Shown one piece after another: positions 24,114-34,135 of a DNA stretch of 64,000 nucleotides (positions are counted from its first letter, which is position 1; each line of letters starts with the position of its first letter). This DNA comes from Phialophora verrucosa. Its lineage: Eukaryota > Ascomycota > Eurotiomycetes > Chaetothyriales > Herpotrichiellaceae. The stretch is taken from positions 62,001 through 126,000 of the forward strand of contig MSED01000004.1 of the NCBI GenBank assembly GCA_002099365.1. Reading direction: 5' to 3'. Position numbers and translations under genes: made by a program. Under the pieces are notes generated by a model that made no database searches, was not told the origin of the DNA, and worked only from the letters and a program-made list of their open reading frames with translations.

Positions 24114-24583
24114 GCAATGAGGGGAGCTTGAAGCTGCTTTAGGGCCCGTCTTGACACGATGAAGGGACAGGCAAACTGAGGGAGGTACAGGGTAGTCAGT
24201 TCAGCGTTGGGTCCGGGGATGTGTGCAACTTGAGGCAGAGCGAGATCCAGGCATCCATGTGTGAGCTGAGGCCATGCCCGTGACAAGGCGCACCGGGTAC
24301 AGAGTCATCACATGAGGTCCATGACGAAGACGATCGGCGTACGGAGTAAACTTGGATCTCATCTGGGCGCTAGGCGGCGATTCCCAGGCGCCTGATGCCC
24401 GCCCGCCGCCACCACTGCGGCAGGTACAATAGCGCCTAGGGTTGATCTGGCAGGTCAAGCGAAGCCGTCCCCGCGCCGTCACCCTGCCAATCCTTTGTTT
24501 ACCACTGGATTCGATCTTCACTTCCTTCAGCCGCCAGATTTACATCGCTCTGCACTTCAACCCAGCTCGCACCAGCCTACACA
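24114..24583. promoter_or_regulatory. Shared promoter region of GGPPS (-) and cdc14-like (+)
   Basis: This 470-bp divergent gap contains one copy of TACGGAGTA at 24340-24348. No gene is seen. Confidence 0.45.
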
Positions 24584-25552
24584 ATGGAGACCCTACTCTC
24601 GCATTCATTCGACTACCTCTCGTCGGCCTCACCTCAGAAAATCCGCAAGGGACTTCGCCAGGTGGAAGGGCTACTCGCACAACTCTGTCTTTCTAGGACC
24701 AATCATGCCGCCAACAAGCGACAGTCGATGCTCTTGCTCGGATCGACAACGCACTCACCACAATCTAAGAAACTCTCGGACTTACCTTTAGACCCAGCGT
24801 TTCGCGAGTTTTTCAAACTTCAGCAGAGCTTTCAATGGAACATTGCTATGAGGCTAGTGTCTTGTCTGGAGCGATTGCTGGGAAAAGAAAGCAATGGCAC
24901 CAATGACATGTTGATCATCCAGACCCTGGACCTGATCCAGGGAGTGTTGCTGCTGCACCCGCCTTCTCGAGCACTTTTCTCGCAGGAAATATATATGAAC
25001 GTGAGTCCTACACGTCCTTGACTCCTCTAACTCTGTCTAACTGTGGTGCAGCTCTTCCTTGACCTCCTGGACCCGTCCAATTGTCCCGCCATCCAGTCCT
25101 CAACGATCATGGCCCTCGTCACCGCTCTTCTCGACCAGCCACAGAACACCCGCACTTTCGAATCCATCGACGGCCTATTAGTAATCACGTCCCTTTTCAA
25201 GTCAAGAAGCACATCCCGGGAAGTGAAGTTGAAACTCGTAGAGTTCCTGTATTTCTACCTCATGCCGGAGACAAATGCACCAAAGATGTCGAGTTCGACG
25301 TCTACAACCAACACTGCTATTCTCGGTGGGCGAGGGAAGGAAGTGATTGCAGCATTCGATCGGAGGAGAGAAACGGTGATTGGGCCAGAAGCCTGCGCCG
25401 GCGGAGGTGGAGCCAAGGGTTCGAAGGTGGATGGTCAGACCAGAACCACGGAGGAGAAGCAGAATCTGTTAGGAAAGCATTTAAGCAATGTGCAAGACCT
25501 GGTCGAGGATCTGAAGGAAGGAGGCGGCGTCTTTGGTGTTAGCGGTGTCTAG
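24584..25552 (+). CDS. Cdc14-family component of the septation initiation network
   Basis: This resembles the SIN component family named after fission yeast cdc14, a partner of the Sid1 kinase. It is not the Cdc14 phosphatase. It should act at the spindle pole body to promote septation. Exons 24584-25000 and 25052-25552 join across a 51-nt intron (GTGAGT...GTGCAG) to give 305 residues. Family-like blocks include the N-terminal KIRKGLRQVEGLLAQLCLS, WNIAMRLVSCLERLLG, LIQGVLLLHPPSRALF and, after the splice, LLDQPQNTRTFE and SREVKLKLVEFLYFYLMPET. The C-terminal third is low-complexity with a conserved-looking final helix (LGKHLSNVQDLVEDL). No catalytic residues are expected. Confidence 0.86.
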
Positions 25553-26157
25553 GGTGAAAGCCCTGAGACACGATGACGAAGGCAGCGAGGATGATTTTGT
25601 AAGATCAGATACCCAAAGCGTTGAAGCAAACAAAGCAGCAGGAATTGCAAAGAGTCCGTTAAATGTCCAGAATGGCGCCTCAGCGCATCCCAAACTTGTT
25701 TTTTTGATGTGCTCATAACAATGCCAGGGGCTGTTTATTGATACGAATTGACCATTACGGACTGTGTGAAGACACGGGCCTGCCCTCTATGTGACCAGAA
25801 ATCCATTTCGCGTCTGAAGGATCAGGTAGATGTGACTCATTCACTCCGATACGAGGTTGTATACGTCGGAGTGTGGAGAAAATCGAGAGCCTCGCAGAGC
25901 GACCATAAATCCATTGACATCAGTAGAGTCACATGAATAATTTTCTTCGATTTCTACAGCTTCTAAACCATCCCCGAGTTTTGTTTGTCGCATTCACCGT
26001 GCTTCTCTACCAGTGGCCATAATTAGTGGTCGCCGGCTCGACTCCCATTTCCTCGTTCCTCCTATACACCTCGAGAAAAGGGGCATCTATCCCAGTTCCC
26101 CTTCTGTACAATCCAGGTATTTACGGCGCACACCATTCGCTCCAGCCGGCTGCCACA
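25553..26157. other. Intergenic, promoter of the methyltransferase gene
   Basis: No gene was recognised. An open frame runs from 26026 into the next CDS, but the ATG at 26158 in CCACAATG context is the better start. Confidence 0.45.
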
Positions 26158-26928
26158 ATGACAACAATCATTCCAAAATCAACCGATCCGACTGTCCGCT
26201 ATCTGTCTACGACACAGGCATACGACCTCTGGTCGGCTGTGTATGACACTGATGGCAATTTCTTGCAGGCACTCGACACAATCGAAGTGAAGACCCTGTT
26301 ACCGCGCATGCTTGACATCCTGAACAATGAATCATATCCCCAACCCTGGAAGTTTGTGGATTTGGGTTGCGGCACCGGCAGGAATACAGCGGCATTGTTG
26401 GAGGTCGAGAGAGCGTCGTCAGTAGTCGGGCTGGACGTGAGCCCTGGTATGCTGGAGGTTGCGGAAAAGCGGCTGCACCAGTTTCATGCAGAAGGAAGAC
26501 TGAGACTCGAGGTCTTTGATATGCTGCAAGAATCCTGGTTACCAGTATCGGCAAGTTCTGCGGATGCAGTAGTATCAACGCTGGTAATCGAGCATGTTCC
26601 TGCAGATACCTTCTTCGCAACCGCAGAAAAGATGCTGAAACCTGGTGGACTTCTGTTGCTGACGAATATGCATTCGGATATGGGCAAAATCAGTCAAGCC
26701 GGGTTCATCGATCCTAAGACAGGCGAAAAGATCCGGCCCACCAGCTACGCTCACACCACCGAAGAAGTCAAGGCTGCCGCCCTGAGCAGCGGATTTGAGC
26801 TTATAGGCCCGATAGAAGAGCGAAAAGTCGACCAGAGCATGGTGGCAGCACTTGGGGAGCGCTCAGAGAAATGGGTGGGCGTGACTGTGTGGTTTGGGGG
26901 CATTTTCCAGAAGAGAGCTAGTATGTGA
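26158..26928 (+). CDS. Class I SAM-dependent methyltransferase
   Basis: A single-exon protein of 256 residues with a Rossmann-type SAM-binding domain. Motif I is VDLGCGTGRN at 67-76, followed by GLDVSPGML with the acidic residue that binds the ribose. The 'VSTLVIEHV' and 'LKPGGLLLLTNMH' blocks match motifs post-II and III. It resembles methyltransf_11/25 small-molecule methylases. The substrate is not predictable. The start at 26158 is chosen because the upstream in-frame extension does not look like a domain and the context is good. Its stop codon is only 5 bases from the stop of the convergent metaxin-like gene, so their 3' UTRs must overlap. Confidence 0.85.
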   Translation: MTTIIPKSTDPTVRYLSTTQAYDLWSAVYDTDGNFLQALDTIEVKTLLPRMLDILNNESYPQPWKFVDLGCGTGRNTAALLEVERASSVVGLDVSPGMLEVAEKRLHQFHAEGRLRLEVFDMLQESWLPVSASSADAVVSTLVIEHVPADTFFATAEKMLKPGGLLLLTNMHSDMGKISQAGFIDPKTGEKIRPTSYAHTTEEVKAAALSSGFELIGPIEERKVDQSMVAALGERSEKWVGVTVWFGGIFQKRASM

Positions 26929-26933
26929 TTTCT

Positions 26934-27848
26934 TCAGCCATTGAAGAAGCCACGGATAAGTCGATCTCTGTGTTCGACCAAGTTTTCATGCTGTTGCAAA
27001 GCCAGCTTCAACGTTGGGTTGCTGAAATTGAGTTTACCGTCTAGAATAATCTGGCTGTATGCGAACAGACTGGCATCAAACAGACCAGGCGTCGTCTGAC
27101 CGAAGAAGAATTGATTGTCCGCAAGGAGTGTGGATAGAGCCTGGAAGGCTTGTTCAGCTTGAGCATAGAGCTCTTGCGGGTCAATGGTGGTATTCGTCTT
27201 GAGCAGTTCTTCTCTTGCCGCTGATTGAAGCTGCTTGGCGAGGTTGAGTCGGACAGGGTAGGACGATGACGCAGAGGCCACATACAATGGCCACGCAACA
27301 GCTCTGAAATTGTCTTGGTCGAGATACAGGTAGTAGAGCCAGGCACTGCGGATGGTGTGGTCAATCAAGGCATTATACGCTTCTTGTCGCATATGGAAGC
27401 TCTCTTCTTTTCCCCCTTGCGATACTACCCATCTTGCCAATCGACTCGCGGGAATTGGCGACGATGGTCGAGAGGGATCCTTCGGAGCTGGTAGAAGGAA
27501 TGGAAGTGCTCCGGAAGGGGAAGCATGGTTGTTCGACGGACGAGTACGGAGCGGAATCCCGTGAAACTTGAGGTAGGCTTGCCATTTCAGACAAGAAGGA
27601 TTGAAGGAAGGAGCATCTCGGAGCTTGGGGTCATCAGACTGGAAGATGTAGAGCACGTTCTCGTTGCGATGCCGCGGTGCCCGCTGCGGAAGCTCATTTG
27701 CAGAAATCGTTACAAGAGGGAACCGATCAAAGACGCGTCGGATTGCAGGAGGTAGTGACCACCATGATGTGGGAGCAGAGTTTTGGTTTTTCGGACGCGT
27801 CGGCCTCTGCTTGTCCTCGTTGTTGGCGTCTGTCATGTCCGACACCAT
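26934..27848 (-). CDS. Metaxin/Sam35-like mitochondrial outer-membrane import protein
   Basis: Single exon, 304 residues. The N-terminal block FNPSCLKWQAYLKFHGIPLR and the following NNHASPSGALPFLLP match the thioredoxin-like domain of metaxins and fungal SAM-complex subunits. The C-terminal half is GST-C-like, with an ALIDHTIRSAWLYYLYLD helix and a TPGLFDASLFAYSQIIL helix. These proteins sit at the cytosolic face of the mitochondrial outer membrane and help insert beta-barrel proteins. The ATG at 27848 is preferred; an in-frame ATG at 27959 would add 37 Cys/His-containing residues unlike the family. No clear C-terminal membrane anchor is visible, which favours Sam35 over Sam37. Confidence 0.78.
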   Translation of the reverse strand: MVSDMTDANNEDKQRPTRPKNQNSAPTSWWSLPPAIRRVFDRFPLVTISANELPQRAPRHRNENVLYIFQSDDPKLRDAPSFNPSCLKWQAYLKFHGIPLRTRPSNNHASPSGALPFLLPAPKDPSRPSSPIPASRLARWVVSQGGKEESFHMRQEAYNALIDHTIRSAWLYYLYLDQDNFRAVAWPLYVASASSSYPVRLNLAKQLQSAAREELLKTNTTIDPQELYAQAEQAFQALSTLLADNQFFFGQTTPGLFDASLFAYSQIILDGKLNFSNPTLKLALQQHENLVEHRDRLIRGFFNG

Positions 27849-28393
27849 TGTCGCTCTCGAGCATTGATGGCAGTGACGCTGAGGAGAAACAAAAAAGTCC
27901 CAAAAACGATCAGGGCACGAGATGGCGGCCGGTGATTCGTTCTGGCTTAGGGGACCCAAGGCGTCCTTGGACGTGGGCGTGGGCTGATCCTAGCGACCTG
28001 CATAAGCTCGTGGCGCTCACCCCCCACGAGCGTCGTTACTTCCTGTCTTGCCAGCCCACTTAAGGTTCTCAGTTGAAGTATCACACCGTCTCACTCTCAT
28101 ATTCACACCGAAAGTCACCCTTTCTCACCCCTCATCCTCTCATTCATTTCTAACGTTCGCCGGTCTCGTCCCACGTTCATTGACCCGCACATACATCCCC
28201 GTTGCCTCTTGATGGTTTTGACGCAGTGAAGCCCTTCTTTATCGTCCTTTGCTCAACGCCGGCACCAATCGAACCACAGTCTACGTCCAACATTCCCTTC
28301 TAAACGGCTCGGGCAGCTGCTGGATCCATATTACAACTCCTTGTAACACCACAGGACATACCACGGGCGATTGCATATGTACCGCGCGAAGCA
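27849..28393. promoter_or_regulatory. Divergent promoter region, CT-rich leader of the copper-fist gene
   Basis: Bases about 28080-28160 are strongly enriched in CT and TC runs, typical of leaders of highly transcribed fungal genes. No gene is seen. Confidence 0.4.
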
Positions 28394-30028
28394 ATGCACG
28401 GCACCTCTGTAACAACTGCGAGGGTAGCCACTCCTCCCAAAGCCGCTCCCCGGGTAGAAGACGGGAAGATCAGAAAGTTCAAGGCATCTTATAAGAGTGA
28501 GACACCAGCGATTCAACACATAAATGGCAAAACGTATGCCTGCGAGCCCTGCAAGCGAGGCCACCGAGTACACAAATGCGACCATGGAAAGACAAGACCT
28601 ATCTCTGAGACCAACCAGCCCGGCCGTCCCTCGGCGGGCACGAAGAGAGGCTGCCAATGTCCGAGGAACTGCGCCTGCACCACAAAGACCTGCAAATGCG
28701 AGAGGGATTGTGCTTGTACGCAGGAGATGTTCCTCGTTGTTCGCCTCGATAACCCGGCCGTCGTAACCCGAGAATCGACTTCGACACCCAAGCCGGTCTG
28801 GGAGGATGCGGATGGCACACCACTGACGCTGAAAAAGGTCTGGGCGGATGCCAATGGCAGAGAGATTGATGACGAAGAGTATGAAGCGCGGAAACGCCGA
28901 ATGAAGGAGAGAGAAGACGCTGCCAAGGAGGTTCCAAAGTCGTCTTGCTGCTCCGAGAAGACACCAAAGGAGGAACCTGAGTCTCCCAGGGGTGGATGTC
29001 GACATCGGCAAAACGTCACTGCCATCCAACCTCATCCTGGCCCTTCGATACCATCGTCTGGGCCACTATTGCATCCTCCGACGCCAGCAACTGAACCATG
29101 GATGTCGAGTTGTTCTTGTGGCTCCGGCTGTTCCTGTCTCTACTGTCCAGATCATCCCAACAACGCGACATCCATCAACCACGCCCAACAGCAGGTTAAG
29201 AATCTTGCAGAACAGGCGTATATCGGAGGTCATACCCTGACACCTGTGCCTTCCAACTCGGAAAACACTTCTAGGTCATGCATGGGCGGCCAACCTTCGT
29301 TCTTCCTCTCGAGCACTCCCGACGTCTCACAACACCAACTTCAGCAATTCTTCTCTGATACTCTGAACCCCAATGCTATCTATCTAGCATATCCTATCCA
29401 GCAGCATTCTTGGACTAATCGGCCCCTGAGTTCCCATTGTTCCCGTGTACATTCACCGCCCGACGTCATGTCAATGTCCCCCAACAATCCCGATGTTTTC
29501 GCAGATCCCCTCAGCGACATGTCAACACCGTTGCATGTACCGAATGATGTGAGTGGCACGTGGGATTTTTCAGGCAATCAGCTGGGTGGCAGCTCGTTCA
29601 GCTGGACTGGGTTGGACGCCTCTTATGGAACTGACTACAATATCGGCCAGGCCACAGTCGCCTCAATATCCAACAACGAGACTCTTCAGATGCTGCCAGG
29701 GTCCACTGCACTGCATACGCCATCGATTGACGTCAATTTAAGCACAGCGACAAATCCTTCTTTACCAATCCAATTTACAGATGCCTTACCGCAGCTTGAC
29801 GACGATGCCTTTGTCGACTTCGACGTTTCAGTACCTTCAAACCAACACAATGAAGATATTTCGTCGGCAGCACTTTTTGGCCCTGAAACACTTCCCACAT
29901 TCAACGTGGAGCCCATACAAGGGGGTAGCCGCTCAGCGCCTTTTGTTGACTTCGACTATTCCCAGGACTCGGAATTCAATATCAACGGAATATCGAGGAC
30001 GAACTCACCAATTATGAATCGTGTATGA
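28394..30028 (+). CDS. Copper-fist transcription factor with extra CxC cysteine clusters
   Basis: A single-exon regulator of 544 residues. The copper-fist DNA-binding module begins NGKTYACEPCKRGHRVHKCDH, with Cys50, Cys53, Cys62 and His64 as ligands and a GRP-type block at 77-79. In characterised members (Mac1, Ace1, Cuf1, Grisea) a QCxxCR block follows. Here a cluster of eight cysteines in CxC pairs takes its place (C87, C89, C93, C95, C100, C102, C106, C108). A second cluster, CxCx3CxCx2C plus His, lies at 240-254 and resembles the copper-sensing repeat of Mac1-type factors. The long C-terminus is Ser/Asn/Thr/Pro-rich with acidic patches, suiting an activation domain. The fist is preceded by 43 extra residues rather than starting at Met1, so a missed 5' exon or a different start is possible. 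Confidence 0.87.
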   Translation: MHGTSVTTARVATPPKAAPRVEDGKIRKFKASYKSETPAIQHINGKTYACEPCKRGHRVHKCDHGKTRPISETNQPGRPSAGTKRGCQCPRNCACTTKTCKCERDCACTQEMFLVVRLDNPAVVTRESTSTPKPVWEDADGTPLTLKKVWADANGREIDDEEYEARKRRMKEREDAAKEVPKSSCCSEKTPKEEPESPRGGCRHRQNVTAIQPHPGPSIPSSGPLLHPPTPATEPWMSSCSCGSGCSCLYCPDHPNNATSINHAQQQVKNLAEQAYIGGHTLTPVPSNSENTSRSCMGGQPSFFLSSTPDVSQHQLQQFFSDTLNPNAIYLAYPIQQHSWTNRPLSSHCSRVHSPPDVMSMSPNNPDVFADPLSDMSTPLHVPNDVSGTWDFSGNQLGGSSFSWTGLDASYGTDYNIGQATVASISNNETLQMLPGSTALHTPSIDVNLSTATNPSLPIQFTDALPQLDDDAFVDFDVSVPSNQHNEDISSAALFGPETLPTFNVEPIQGGSRSAPFVDFDYSQDSEFNINGISRTNSPIMNRV

Positions 30029-30807
30029 CTAACGCGAGAAGAGGGTCCTCGATGATACCATTCCCCAATCATGAAAACCACCATAACTTACCTCTTATGC
30101 ATACAAAAATGCAAGAAGACCAGAATCTTGTAGCGCATGGCCATGGTTGTTGTCGGACACGGACCATTTTTCAGAACCAGCGGGCATTTACTTCTTGAAA
30201 GTTCAAAAGCGACGAAAGCCGCATCAGATAGAATGGATCTATAGTTTTGAACTGAGCCTGCGGAATCGCTGGATGATTGGGAGTTCGACCAGCGGTAGCT
30301 TGCGTCTGTGACATGCGTGCGAGCGGTGACCACGACTACGAACGAGTATCATGCATATTGCCCTTGTGCCCAGTGCCTTCTCTCACCGGCTTCCTTTCGA
30401 ACGAGAAGCACAATGAGCACACAGCTACCAGTTGGGCGTGCGGTTTGTCGATGGAACTCTTGTATGGAGGCATCATCAGATCATAAATCCAGTGCAGTGC
30501 AACTTGACCAGCGGAACATGGTCATGATATCATGTATTACGCCCTATTCATTTCACCTCCCTGGTTCCTCTGTTATTCTATCTCTAGGCGGTGATGATTC
30601 TCGGCCCGCAAGACTGTCGACCTCCCTTCATTTCTGACATCTTGCCCAACACAACAAAGGAAGATTACATCCAAGGAAGAACAACCGTTTCTGACACGGC
30701 TAGGTTCGTCAATTATGGGCCCAAATACCCTCGAAGATGGTCTGCTTTGATAGGTACCCCTGGGGGCCCAAATCGAACCCGTCGTGTCAGACAAGCAAAG
30801 GCAGATT
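30029..30807. other. Intergenic between convergent genes
   Basis: It should contain two 3' UTRs. No gene, tRNA or repeat was supported. Confidence 0.45.
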
Positions 30808-32643
30808 TCAGTCGAGAGCCTGAATCTCTGGCAGAGTCGTCACCACAGAGTACTTCTTCCGTTGGCCCTGCACAACAGGCACTGGTGGGGCTTGCCTCAA
30901 TGCCCTCGTCCCGACGGCTGTGTTGTTCTGCGTGACGTCCATGCCCAATCCACTATCCGCCCGCTCTCTGAGCCTCGTTCTCCTCTGCTCCTCTTCGTCG
31001 CTGTCAACGCGCGCCTTGACGCTGATAACATTCACGAACTCGACGCCGTCAATCGACATCACGCCGTTCTCGTCCATTTCTACCGTGCCCGAGGGCTTTC
31101 GTGTGAGGGAGAGGCTTGGTCTATGCTTTGAGGTGGTCTTGGAAAAGGAAAATGTCCGGGTGCGCGCATGCGTGTGGGTTGCGGATGGTGATCTGGGACG
31201 GGAGGCGGACACGGTAGGCTCCCTCGGGGCCGCCATTGAGGGGTGTTGTTTGGCTTTCGACTTGGGACGTAGAAGAGCAATGGAATCGGTGATTGATTTC
31301 GAACGAGCCTTTGTCATGTTGCTGCTTGCTCTGCTTGCTGCCCTCAGCTCAGAAAGAGAGGTCGATGGACGAGGCACTGCTGGGGCTCCCTCAACCGTGG
31401 TAGAGGACCCTGAAACGGATTTTGACCGGTTGAGCAACATTGCTCGTACGCCGAACGCCTCTGCAACAGAAGCCGAGAAGCTCTTCCGTGGCCTCATCTC
31501 CTCTTCTTCTGCCTCAGAGATAGGACTGACCACAGTGCTCTCACGGGTAACGGTAGTTGAAGTACGAGACTCCGAACGAGTGGTATCAGCGCTACTCACG
31601 GTCGACCAGATTCTATCGTGATTCTGTTTGGCTGTTTGACGGGAACCGATGCTCGTGCTCCGTGATCGTGGTCGCGACTGCGACTTTGAACGAGCGCGAT
31701 TGTGATGAGGACTCGCGAGCGTCTCTGCCCTCGACTTGGGAATATCGGGGGCAGGACAGGCGCCCAACCGTTCGCTGGAGTAACTGTGCGATAGTTTCTT
31801 GGTATGTGCCTTGTTGCCACTCACTAAGATGGACTTCAGTGGTGGAGCAGGCGAGATCGTTCGTGAACAGTTCTCCGGAGGTGACTGGATCGAGAAGCAA
31901 GTGTGGTATGCCAAGTCAATGAGCTCGGTGTGATCTCGTGAGTTGAGCATTCGATGACACCATGTAACGGTCCAATCCGGATTGCTCAGAGCTCGAGAGC
32001 TCGCGGACCTGGACCTCGATCTCGATCGCGAGGGCGAACGGGAACCTGATCTTGACCGCGTTGCTGGTCTTGCAAACAGAAACTCGCCTCCATTTACGTC
32101 CCAGTCACCTCCGGCCATGGCATCACCACTTCCAAAGCGCCGGACAATCTGCCACGCGGATTTGACGGCCCCGCCCAAGAGAGAGTGCTCGATATAACCG
32201 GGTGCCTTGTTCCCCATTGATAATGTGCGGTGCATTCCGAGAATGTTGTACAGCTGTGTTGACGGATCGGCATAGATGTCGAAGGGACATTGGGTGAGGC
32301 TCTTGTAGGAGGAGATCAGGCTGGGTTGACCGGGTCCAATGATTACGACACTTGGAAGGGTACGGTTTGCGGGCTTGGAAAAGTTCGTCGTCCAGGTCGT
32401 CGATGTCGACTTGAGGGATGGATGAAACGGTGATTCCGCTGAAGATAGCCGGCGAACATATTCCTGGCAGTTCCCACAGAAGAAATGTCGAATAAAGATT
32501 ACTAGGATCTTTTTCTCGGCTGGGTAGACGTCACAGTCGTAGAAGAGAGAGCCGAACTTCAGAGGATTGCCGGCTGATGAGTAGATGTCGTGTTCGAATG
32601 CCGCTCTGAGGGCTTGATTGTCGGGAGGAAGTTCGATTGACAT
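30808..32643 (-). CDS. AhpC/TSA (PRXL2-like) peroxiredoxin-fold protein with long RS-rich tail
   Basis: A single-exon protein of 611 residues from the ATG at 32643; an in-frame ATG at 32709 would add 22 residues. Residues about 30-192 form a thioredoxin-like AhpC/TSA domain with FIRHFFCGNC (Cys56, Cys59) at the redox-active position. This is the CxxC form seen in PRXL2/FAM213-type proteins and their fungal relatives. An Arg/Ser dipeptide tract at about 195-218 follows. A further 390 residues are mostly disordered and Ser/Arg/Pro-rich, with stretches such as SKSQSRPRSRSTS. The tail may be a phosphorylation or localisation region. Whether the domain reduces peroxide is unknown. It is convergent with the copper-fist gene. 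Confidence 0.8.
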   Translation of the reverse strand: MSIELPPDNQALRAAFEHDIYSSAGNPLKFGSLFYDCDVYPAEKKILVIFIRHFFCGNCQEYVRRLSSAESPFHPSLKSTSTTWTTNFSKPANRTLPSVVIIGPGQPSLISSYKSLTQCPFDIYADPSTQLYNILGMHRTLSMGNKAPGYIEHSLLGGAVKSAWQIVRRFGSGDAMAGGDWDVNGGEFLFARPATRSRSGSRSPSRSRSRSRSASSRALSNPDWTVTWCHRMLNSRDHTELIDLAYHTCFSIQSPPENCSRTISPAPPLKSILVSGNKAHTKKLSHSYSSERLGACPAPDIPKSRAETLASPHHNRARSKSQSRPRSRSTSIGSRQTAKQNHDRIWSTVSSADTTRSESRTSTTVTRESTVVSPISEAEEEEMRPRKSFSASVAEAFGVRAMLLNRSKSVSGSSTTVEGAPAVPRPSTSLSELRAASRASSNMTKARSKSITDSIALLRPKSKAKQHPSMAAPREPTVSASRPRSPSATHTHARTRTFSFSKTTSKHRPSLSLTRKPSGTVEMDENGVMSIDGVEFVNVISVKARVDSDEEEQRRTRLRERADSGLGMDVTQNNTAVGTRALRQAPPVPVVQGQRKKYSVVTTLPEIQALD

Positions 32644-34135
32644 GTTGGTAGCCCTGGGATCTGTATCTGGTCTTACTGTCTTGTCACGGTTCACCTCCAG
32701 GATGTACACGCGTCACTGTAAATCTGCAGTCACCTGGACTTGCTGCAAAGAAAGAAAGAAAAACGGCCTGCCGCACAAGAGTCGTTCAACAACCACACGG
32801 TACAATAAAAGAAAGCGACCCTGTATAAAGAGCAACGGGACGATACCTGTGCACCTACGAGAACCCTGTGTTTCGGCGCACGAGCACCAGACTCACCTCA
32901 TGACGATGGTTGCCGCCAGGCTGAATGTTGGATTCCACCATGAGTCCTGTTGTTTCCGTTTGCAGGCGAAATGCCCATTCACGATGGCTTGACTGTCGGA
33001 TCATAACTGATCCGAAACCCTGGTGTGCACATGTCTAGGGAAAGCGTTCGACAAAGATTTTGTCCTCGGACCAGTCAAAATCGACAGCCGTAACGGCGGG
33101 TGGACTGTTGGCGTCCTCAAGGAAGGGGAAGGGGTCATCTCGACTCACAAAGCGTGTCAAAGTGAATGTTCCGCGCGACATCGTTGCCCGCTTGGAGGGC
33201 ATGCGTTTCAGGTGTTGGCTTAGGGCTGCCTAGGAAGCCCCGTGTCTCGCGTAGGCCAACCATAAGCGAGCACAGGTAGCGCTGACTGATTGGCCAGAGT
33301 GTTCGCTCAGTCCGCCGTCCAGGAGCAAGGGCTTGATTCAGTGCATTCCAGACCGCCAGCAACACCGAGTCCATCGATGAGACAGTGGGATTTACTTCAG
33401 TTCCGCATTCCATTTCGACTGCCTGATGAACACATGCTGGGCCCGAGCTCGCTTTATTATTCAGACAGTACAAGCTTTTATTAGGGGCACGCTCCAGGAG
33501 ATCAATCAGATGGATGATGTTCACATCTGTCTGTTAAGGAGTGTCTGATGTATCTTGCTGTCGGCTCAAAAGAATGTAAGTGCTGTACTGGGTACGGCAA
33601 CGCAGAGAACAAAAAAAAATTCACCTTCCATCGCAAAGCCACCCCTCACCATTCTCAACATCTCCGCTCTCGCGATTCCACAATTCAATCACCTCGTTCA
33701 CACTGCTAGAAGCGTGCGACCTCTGACAACACATGCATAAGGATAGCGGAGCTATTCATGGCATCCCAAGAATCTCGCCGAGTTGTTGTTATGCTCGCGC
33801 CACGGTCTTCACTCTGACCCATCACCTGCTGCTTCGGAGAATGTCCCGGTCCGCTGCATCTCTTGGACATGGCAAGGCGGAAGCCCGTTCCAGAAGACCA
33901 CACAGCGAGCTGTGCTGCCCCGCTGTAGGGGATGTGGTCGTCAATTCGCCGCGGTGGCCTAACGCTGACTCGGGATTGTGCCTTGTCTGCTACCGGTAGT
34001 GGCCCGGGAAGGCTTTGACTCGGCTCGGTCTTGGGTCTGGTCGAATAGGACTCCTGTCTCAATGACTGTAGTCAATAATCTAATGCTCTGACGAGCTCAG
34101 AATTCGGCGTATGTCGTCGTCAGCCCGTGTCGAAA
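32644..34135. other. Intergenic, no supportable gene
   Basis: The part near 32643 is the promoter of the peroxiredoxin-like gene, and the part near 34135 is the 3' end of UPF1. Open frames such as 33135-33524 (-) show no family features. A run of nine or more A residues occurs at about 33610. Confidence 0.45.

Noticed and set aside
30745..30800. tRNA-like B box on the minus strand (GGTTCGATT)
   Set aside because: The T-stem bases around it do not pair, and no matching anticodon or acceptor arms could be folded.
33135..33524. 129-codon open frame on -
   Set aside because: No domain and no splice continuation; composition is not like the neighbouring genes.
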